Notes under the pieces: model-generated
The model's database searches: none
What the model was told of the DNA's origin: nothing
The model's input: the letters and a program-made list of their open reading frames with translations, nothing else
Assembly: GCA_022661535.1 (NCBI GenBank)
Contig: JAKULF010000005.1
Location: 5,456,001 to 5,520,000 of the forward strand
Length of the DNA: 64,000 bases
Direction of reading: 5' to 3'
From: Eutypa lata
Lineage: Eukaryota > Ascomycota > Sordariomycetes > Xylariales > Diatrypaceae
Position numbers and translations under genes: made by a program
In this document: in pieces, positions 57,294 through 64,000 of the stretch
Position numbering within the stretch: the first letter of the stretch is position 1
How the letters are laid out: each line of letters starts with the position of its first letter

Positions 57294-59694
57294 CTCGTAT
57301 ACAGTTGATCGCGTGCCTCGAGGATATAATGTCTCGCAGTGCCGTTAACTTTCGTCCAAAGTTCGCGAATAACTTCTAGAGCAAGTACAATATAATTCGT
57401 CCCAAGTCCTAGGTAAAAGATAGAAATAAAGAACTACATGTATTTTTTCTTCAAATACAGAAAGAGGCTGAAAACGGCTCGTGGGTGATTAACAATGATA
57501 TCAACATGCCGGAGACGGATAGTCATTAACAAAGAATTGTTATACTGTGTCCCCTATTATCTACGCGTCAGTTTATACAACAAAGAATACTCGGTTTCCT
57601 CTCATCTACATGTCAGTTGATACAATGATGGCTTCGAATCTAGGATGTGAATGGGCCTATTACACCTGTCTAATCTGCATTCGGTATAGTTAGAAATACG
57701 AGAATCAGATAGTGTCTTAAGTGAACGAATTCCTCGTAAGTTCCTGCAAGTAAGAGGTTGTCTCATTACATGATTGTGACCCTAGTGGAGTGGAAATTCT
57801 AGTTTCGTAAAATTGTACTAGCAGAAATGTATGAAATTCGAGGCAAGGTAACCGTAGCCAATGTTACGGAACCTACTATTTTTAATACATTAATACATCG
57901 TGTAAAGTGCGTTTGCGTGTAGGCATGACTTGATTTGGATGAGGAAGTTTGGCATTGCCGCTGCCTGAGGTCTATACCGCTGCGGGCTTTGGTCTATTGA
58001 GACTCTAGGTATTTATGACGAGGGTATAATAGCTAGGTTTATGTGAAAGGAGACCATACTCAAACATTATACGAAGGTGATGGAACTGCAGGTGCTCGAC
58101 AAGTCTGTATAGTGGGAATATACATCATCCCGGAGATGATTTGGATGCTGAACTGTTAGTTTTAGGCTGGATTAGGATTATGTATAGAAGGTAATATAAT
58201 GTGCACAAAGAACGTACTCAAATCCAACATCATACCGTCGTAACGCCCTCATCCTAATATAACGTTAGCCACCTGACATTACGAGTGGTCATCATGACAA
58301 GGCATTCACGCTCGTACTATAAGTAGAGCCTTTTACCATACGGGCTTCTCTCTATATTATACCCTTCCCTTACTTTGACGTGGAGATTCGTAGAGGCGCC
58401 GTCATAATACCTATGCCGTTAATACATAAGAACTTAAGCTTCCCAACTCTTTATCTACTAGCTGTAAATAGAAGATGTCTACGATACGATGCAACTATAG
58501 CTACAGTGACTTCCTAAGGCTGCATAGTCATGTATGTGTTATCAATATGTAGTATTAATTGAGCTTTGTAGTTCACTTTATTCAGGACCTATTTAGAGAG
58601 TATATATTGTTGTAACACTATGCCTATACGCATCTGGTACTCTAAACGAGTTTGCAAGGCTACGATATCACACAACCAAAACATATCTAGCACGACGTGA
58701 TGTCACATGTATAAATATATAAGCAAAAATCGCGTGGAAAATGGCTTGAAGTGGTAGTCTACAGCGATGGGAACGACTCAAACAAATCACGAGAAACCAG
58801 ACAATTGCTTAAATCAAATTGAGTTAAGTCCTTCACATTGATTTGTCCGAACCAGTTAAATAACGATTAATACATTATCCGAACTCAGGGGGAAAATAAT
58901 CGACGATGTGGTCGGCGATGAACCAAGCCATATACACCACATTATTCTAGCATATATATATATATGTCTAGGCGAATATTAAGTGTACGTTAAGGGGGAG
59001 GCGAACCCCGGCGTATTAATGGCATATAAACATATCAATGCCGTAATTCGAAAGTAAAATTGTAATTCATTGATATTAATCGGGTAACGTTTGTATAGTC
59101 TTAAGCTGAGAAGTCTTTAAACACTCTGACAGCATTTTACCCTAACAAAATTGACTAAATTGCTAAGGAAAGGGATGCTATCGCGGCCCTGACTAACGGT
59201 TTTGTGGCTACTATCTAGAGGTTATGGATTGACGGTACTTGTACGGCACTCAGGCATGTAGGTTAGTAGGCAGGCTAATGGAGCAAGAAGAAAAAGTCGG
59301 TTCAACAGAGCGGTTCTATGCTACAGGGCTTATCTGATGTCCAGAGCCTGTCTATAATACTGGAGGGCGGTAGCTAGGACCTCCCGAATGATCCTGACTT
59401 CTACTCGATGGCCATCTAGTGTAACTATGTATGTGGTACTGACATCTCAAGGAAACCGTACCGTCCTAATACATAGCAGACTGGGGCTTGAAAACAACAG
59501 AGATGCGGAGAAACCTTGGAACTCCACATCGCACTTTCGAACCTCCGGGACTTAAGTACTTAAGGCAAGCGGGGTTTGTCAGTCCCGACAATTGCTAAAC
59601 ACTTCCACCCTCACTATTATGCTGGAGGGTTGATAACGGCGAAAGGATCCATCCCCGTAGGATTGCTCGATTATGAACATGGCTTTTGATGAAG
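57294..59694. other. Intergenic, about 2.4 kb without a gene
   Basis: AT-rich, stop-dense in all frames. A short (AT)n run lies near 58951-58965. CGTTAAGGGGGAGGC near 58988 matches a string at about 34520. A tRNA or ORF could not be supported. The right end carries the promoter of the Zn2Cys6 locus. Confidence 0.5.
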
Positions 59695-60706
59695 ATGAAT
59701 GATGAAAGTGGTAAGTAAAGTATCATGTTACCATCTGGTGCCCAGTAATTAAAACTAATTGTATAGCAAATACAGCATCGATTGCCTGCGAGTCTTGTAG
59801 ACAGAAGAAATGCAAGGTTAGTGAATATCAATGTCCATCATCTTGGGACCGTTCCACTGACAAGCATCTCGTATAACTAGTGCGATCGCAAACTGTGAGC
59901 AAAGGAAGAAAGCCTCGCCGAAGACTGCTGGATCTTTGCAGCTAACCAGAAATGTTAAGTCCGATATGTTCACAATGTGCAGCTTCTCCGGGGAAGTGCC
60001 AGTACCCGGAGCAGAGCCGGAGGTTTGATTACTCGCTCTACCCTGAAGTCACGGACCCCCTGCTAACGAGATATGCAGAGGGATACCGGCCGGTTATTTG
60101 AACGCGTTGGAGAAACGCCTAGCTGAGACAGAACGAGCGCTCTTCTTTGCACTTGCGGAGATCCACACTGGCGTTATTGAAAACAATGAATATCCTACCG
60201 CTTCTAAGAAAGCGATTAACCCTGTATCACACAGTAAGGCCGAATTGATGGAAAATTGGGCAAGACTATCACTAAACACAAGAGATCACACATTGGCATG
60301 GTTTTTGGATCACCGCTTGTCTACTCACGGCCAATTCCAGAATGCAGGTGCAACATTGGGGCTGGAAAGTTTAGAGAATGCTTCAAACCCATCACCGGTT
60401 CCCTCATTGAGGGACGAACAGCTGAGTCCCAGCTTGCATAGTGGATCACATCTTTCTGAGGCATCACCACATTGGGTCCCTTCGCGGGGGGTGTCATCTC
60501 ATGTACCAGCCAGTGAATACGACTCTTCATATCATAGCCATATGGGCCTGGAGAACCTCCAAACTACTAGGGGTCAATCTCACCCTGAACAGACTGGCCA
60601 AGAATTGGCTAGGCTAACAGGGTTGCAAGATGCAACTGTGCCACCAGCTGGGAACCAGAACAGAGCTAGAATACTTGCTAGAGATAATAAAAGGACATAC
60701 TTTTGA
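59695..60706 (+). CDS. Zn(II)2Cys6 DNA-binding module, N-terminal unit of a split regulator locus
   Basis: Exons 59695-59710, 59767-59816, 59881-59894, 59960-60022 and 60079-60706 join to 256 residues (introns 56-65 bp). The zinc cluster reads CESCRQKKCK / CDRKL / PICSQCAASPGKC with spacing C-X2-C-X6-C-X6-C-X2-C-X6-C and is split over three exons. It continues QYPEQSRRGIPAGYLNALEK and RLAETERALFFALAEI, the usual linker and dimerisation helix. The remaining 170 residues are Ser/His/Gln-rich and end in a stop at 60704-60706. The fungal-specific regulatory domain, expected in the same protein, begins only at 61045 in a separate frame. No convincing donor before 60704 connects the two. The short exons 1 and 3 (16 and 14 bp) are supported by the exact zinc-cluster spelling. 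Confidence 0.75.
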
Positions 60707-61044
60707 AAGATATGCTCTGTGTATAAACATTACTAGTTCACGACTGAATGTTTCTTCCATCAAAATATGTACCTAAGTGAGGCCCTCTTCTACGAGGTAA
60801 AATAAAATAAGGGGCAACTGAAGAATATGGGGAAATGTGGAGTCTTTCAAACCCCACAACTGCTAGCCTCTAGTTATGTTGCACTGACTTGGCTCATGGT
60901 TCAGGATGACAACCTTTTCTTTCTTCAAATACTATATAGGAATCAAGCTTCTCCCCACGAAAGGCCTGTATAATAATGATTCCCGAATTCCATCTATGAA
61001 TGGTTAGACCTTCACATGAACTTGGTATTGAATGACCTGGTACC
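60707..61044. other. 338-bp gap inside the split regulator locus
   Basis: It has stops in all forward frames, including a TGA nine bases before the ATG at 61045. It is about six times longer than the other introns of the locus and has no good donor in the preceding exon. No inverted repeats or target duplications were recognised. It could be an insertion, a degraded exon or a true intergenic spacer. Confidence 0.45.
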
Positions 61045-63362
61045 ATGAGCGTTCCTACGAGCGGCGAGTATGACGACGAATGGTCCGGCCAAACTGGGAA
61101 TGGTGTTCAGTCTCAGTACCCCGCGAAAAGGAGGCGAACTGAATCATATGGACTCTCTACCCAGGAGATAGGGCTTATGAGAGATGGCGGCGAGCCGGGT
61201 ATTCCCCGTTTCATTGGCAGCGGCAGCGGAATTCATTTCATCCGCACTGTATATGATGCATTGGCGCGGAGCGTAGGTGGAGGTCCGGCGCGAAGTAAGG
61301 TAGGAATGAGTACTTCTCAGCTGGTTCCCGGCGAAGACGATCAGCTTGTTGAACATGCCCCTGGCGGTTTTGGGACCCCTGGGACTAGGGCTCGAGCCCC
61401 TTTCTGGAAGCAAAGTGAGATCATTCAAGACGTCGAAATACGGCCGCGGAACATCAGCTTTGATAATTTAGTGGATTACACGCGAAGCTATTTTGACAAT
61501 TGGCATCCAGCATTCCCCTTTCTCCACGGACCTGAGGTCTTGGAAATTTTCGAACAGGTGGGCTCTCAGAGCATATCCAGCTTAGGTGAGGCAGACGCGA
61601 CTATCGTTCGGGCGATTGTTTCGATATCACTTGCCGACAGTCGGCAGTTGTCCATTCGCCAGAATGCGATTCCGGCTGAACTTGTCTTTCTCAGCCAGGA
61701 GGACGTCGCCTCCCGTCTTGTGTTCGTAGTTGGGTGCCCGGCCTCTCTAAAGAATCTCCAAGCCGCGGTCGCTGCCATGCTATTCCTAATATCTCTGTTG
61801 AAGTTTAACCAGGCGTCCAGACTCTCAGGGGTCATTGTTCGAATGGCCTTTCACCTAGGTCTACACAGATGCCCCTATCGATACCCAAACTTCAGTCCGC
61901 ATGAAGCAACCATGCGAAAAAGACTCTGGTGGTCACTATATTGCTTAGATAGAATGGTTTGCCAATCTCTCGGCCTTCCTCTTGACATTAGAGACGATGA
62001 TGTCGATGTGTGTTATACGGACATCGAAAGGCATAAAATAATTCCGGGCGTTAGGTCGGTTAGAGACATACCAGAAGGTAAGTGAGGGCATCTTCTCGCG
62101 CCAACTCGTTCCACCTTAAACCTAACTCTATGACAGCTAATCAACTCCAACTCCTGGCTTTACTCTCAAAACACTCTCGCCTTCGAGGGATGATACTTGA
62201 ACTGAGAAACAAGAACTTAAAAGTCAGGCATGATACCCTCGATCGTTCTTTGCTAGTCCAAGCACAGCTAGCTAAATGGGTGAATGATGTCCACGATGCA
62301 ACTGAGCCTAGCGCGGCCTACGCCGATGAAGCCCTCGATGAATCTGCCACTGAAGACGCAGATGACCTTTGTTACGTTTACCATAAGACATTGCTTAATG
62401 TTCTACAGTACGAGTCTATTATCACCCTAAATCGTCCACTTCTAGCTTATAACCCTGCGACGCCTGCTTCACAGGCAGCCTTGCAAGCTTGTATCAGTGC
62501 ATCGAGATCTGTGATAGATACAATACGCAATTCACAAGCCCTTCGAAATGGAAATGAAATGGACAATCCCAAATCTCTTCATTATATTATGGTATGGCCA
62601 TTGCTTACCTGGTCAGTTTGGATGAGTTGTTTCATCCTCGCTTATGCAGCATTGGAGGGAGTTACAACCGTGTTATCGGCCCGGAGGTAATCGTTGCGCC
62701 AAACGATATTAGCCATCCGCTAACTGTGTGTAGGTATGCAAGGAAAGCGTTACATATCCTGAAGCAGCTCTCCCGACGAGGTACAAAGTGGCCAGACTCA
62801 TGCGTCAATGCTGTAGAACACATAATCGTAGCGCTGGAGAAAGAAGGGGAGAATTCTGGCAAGTCTTCTGAAGACAGCCGATCACCGATGGACGCCCGGA
62901 CTGGCGTGCAGCATGTACACAACCCAAATAGTGGAAACTTTCATGAAAGAACGAGATCTCCTTATACAAGTAACACGACAGCTGGTACCCTGGGTCTCAA
63001 TGACCGGACATCGAATCCTTCAAACAACGACGGCCAGATTGATCAGACGCCGCTATTTGATACCAGTAGACACCAGTGAGCACCCACATACGTGATTCTT
63101 ACTTACCAATCATTCACTAATCGCATCTAGCTATACGAGTGATGGGAACCGAGAAACTCAAACCCAATTTCAAGAAACTCCGATGTCTCAGACAGCATAT
63201 ATTTCAAATTCGACAAACCAAGCCGATCTTGAGATGACTAGAATCTCACTTGGTATGCCTGATATCCAGGAGCAGTGGCTAGATCCACTTAATGCTCTTG
63301 ACTTTTCGAACTTTGCTCAAGCTGGAACGTCGGACTCTGCTATTGGGTTCGGGTTCTACTAG
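61045..63362 (+). CDS. Fungal-specific transcription factor domain protein, C-terminal unit of the split locus
   Basis: Exons 61045-62077, 62137-62686, 62734-63075 and 63131-63362 join to 718 residues (introns 59, 47 and 55 bp). The N-terminus has a basic PAKRRRTESYG motif like the nuclear-localisation linker of Zn2Cys6 regulators. A fungal_trans domain (PF04082) follows: DNLVDYTRSYFDNWHPAFPF, SRLSGVIVRMAFHLGLHRCP, MRKRLWWSLYCLDRMVCQSL and GLPLDIRDDDVDVCYTD. The C-terminus has YESIITLNRPLLA and an acidic/aromatic ending (DPLNALDFSNFAQAG) resembling an activation region. It lacks its own DNA-binding domain; the zinc cluster is 340 bp upstream in another reading unit. Either one gene broken or mis-assembled, or a domain-only regulator next to a zinc-cluster protein. 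Confidence 0.85.
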
Positions 63363-63529
63363 CTGTTTCCCAACGGTTGTTTATATTTCAGCATCCACTT
63401 GACCTCATTTCACGCAAAAACATCCCGGCTACGATACTCCGATCTTTTAATAAGGTTGTTAATATATAATGCTATTTATTGAGTGTTGGGAATAGCCTTA
63501 CGCTTCTATACCATGATATACCCGCCCCC

Positions 63530-64000
63530 CTAAGCTTTGCCCGCCTTACCATATAAGCTCTTGATCTCATCACAGACAGCATTTGTAACATCGACAGTCT
63601 TTGCAGTACCGCCGAGATCAGCGGTTACTATCCCCTTCTCACACACATGCTCAACGGCATCCAGAAGCTTCTTGCTGGCATCCTCCTCGCCTAGCCATGC
63701 TAGCATCTCCGCACTTGTCCAGAAGGTAGCAACGGGGTTCGAAACCCCCTTACCAGTGATGTCAAATGCCGAGCCGTGTATCGGCTCAAACATGCTAGGA
63801 TTTTGCCTCGTTGGGTCTAGGTTCGATGTCGGTGCAATACCGATGGAACCCGCTAATGCGGCAGCCAGGTCAGAGAGAATATCGGCATGCTACATCATTA
63901 TTAGCCATAGGCGTTAACAGAAGTTAAACATGTTGACAACTTACTAAGTTTGTGGCAACGATTGTATCAATGGACTCGGGCTTTAGAACCATACGGCAAG
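63530..64000 (-). CDS. Tartrate/D-malate dehydrogenase-type (isocitrate/isopropylmalate dehydrogenase family), 3' part
   Basis: NAD-dependent beta-decarboxylating dehydrogenase, cut by the window edge. Visible minus-strand exons are 64000-63945 and 63889-63530 (55-bp intron). The upstream exon reads RMVLKPESIDTIVATNL; the last exon continues HADILSDLAAALAGSIGIAP, then FEPIHGSAFDITGKGVSNPV and ATFWTSAEMLAWLG and ends LYGKAGKA. The Asp residues in HADILSD and the EPIHGSA loop are the metal- and NAD-binding elements of the family. The VATNLHADILSD and FEPIHGSAFDI spelling favours the tartrate/D-malate dehydrogenase branch over Leu2 or Idh. The N-terminal two thirds lie beyond 64000. Confidence 0.9.

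Noticed and set aside
1..64000. CRISPR array, prophage, operon structure or secondary-metabolite cluster
   Set aside because: Spliceosomal introns and eukaryotic families show this is fungal nuclear DNA; no spaced identical repeats, and no PKS, NRPS or terpene synthase genes were found.

Overview
The window is nuclear DNA from a filamentous ascomycete (Pezizomycotina), most likely a Sordariomycete. Introns are mostly 41-170 bp with GT...AG borders and CTAAC-type branch sites. There are two Zn(II)2Cys6 regulators, and the G-alpha subunit has the length and ends of the Neurospora GNA-1/CPG-1 class. Many disordered proteins carry Gln, Gly, Asn, Ser or Pro homopolymers. Nothing bacterial or viral was seen. 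All gene models are hand-spliced: I required consensus borders, an open joined frame and family-like continuity across each junction.

Layout. 1-3.0 kb: no gene. 3.0-6.4 kb (+): Zn2Cys6 regulator. 7.3-9.0 kb (-): secreted SGNH/GDSL hydrolase. 10.3-11.1 kb (+): GNAT acetyltransferase with a frameshift. 12.4-13.4 kb (+): small hydrophilic protein. 15.6-17.4 kb (+): low-complexity protein. 18.2-19.5 kb (-): Rae1/Gle2 mRNA export factor. 19.9-21.9 kb (-): Sas10/Utp3. 22.4-23.5 kb (+): 3-ketodihydrosphingosine reductase. 24.3-25.5 kb (+): Cys-rich DUF3716-like protein. 26.0-27.2 kb (-): DUF1771-Smr protein with a possible CaaX end. 27.2-32.1 kb: almost 5 kb without a gene. 32.1-33.3 kb (+): group I G-alpha. 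35.8-36.9 kb (+): DUF6594 membrane protein. 37.7-39.1 kb (-): Cdc123. 39.7-40.4 kb (+): Cwf21. 40.8-42.2 kb (-): Fmp32/MCUR1-type mitochondrial protein. 43.0-45.5 kb (+): cytochrome b561-like membrane protein with a long RS/Pro-rich tail. 46.0-47.2 kb: terminal-inverted-repeat element carrying a tRNA-derived SINE-like unit and a subterminal repeat array. 47.6-49.5 kb (+): kinetochore Nnf1. 51.2-53.0 kb (-): G3BP-like NTF2/RRM/RGG protein. 53.9-54.2 kb: a 279-bp MITE with TA duplication. 54.5-57.3 kb (-): nine-exon F-box-like protein. 57.3-59.7 kb: no gene. 59.7-63.4 kb (+): a Zn2Cys6 regulator locus split into two reading units. 63.5-64 kb (-): 3' end of a tartrate/D-malate dehydrogenase-type gene, cut by the window edge.

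The conserved genes are housekeeping: ribosome biogenesis, mRNA export and splicing, eIF2 assembly, sphingolipid synthesis, kinetochore, mitochondrion and G-protein signalling. They do not form one pathway or a biosynthetic cluster. The more unusual signals are the split regulator, the frameshifted GNAT, the composite TIR/SINE element, the MITE, a possible poison exon in rae1, the CaaX-ended Smr protein and the F-box-like gene.
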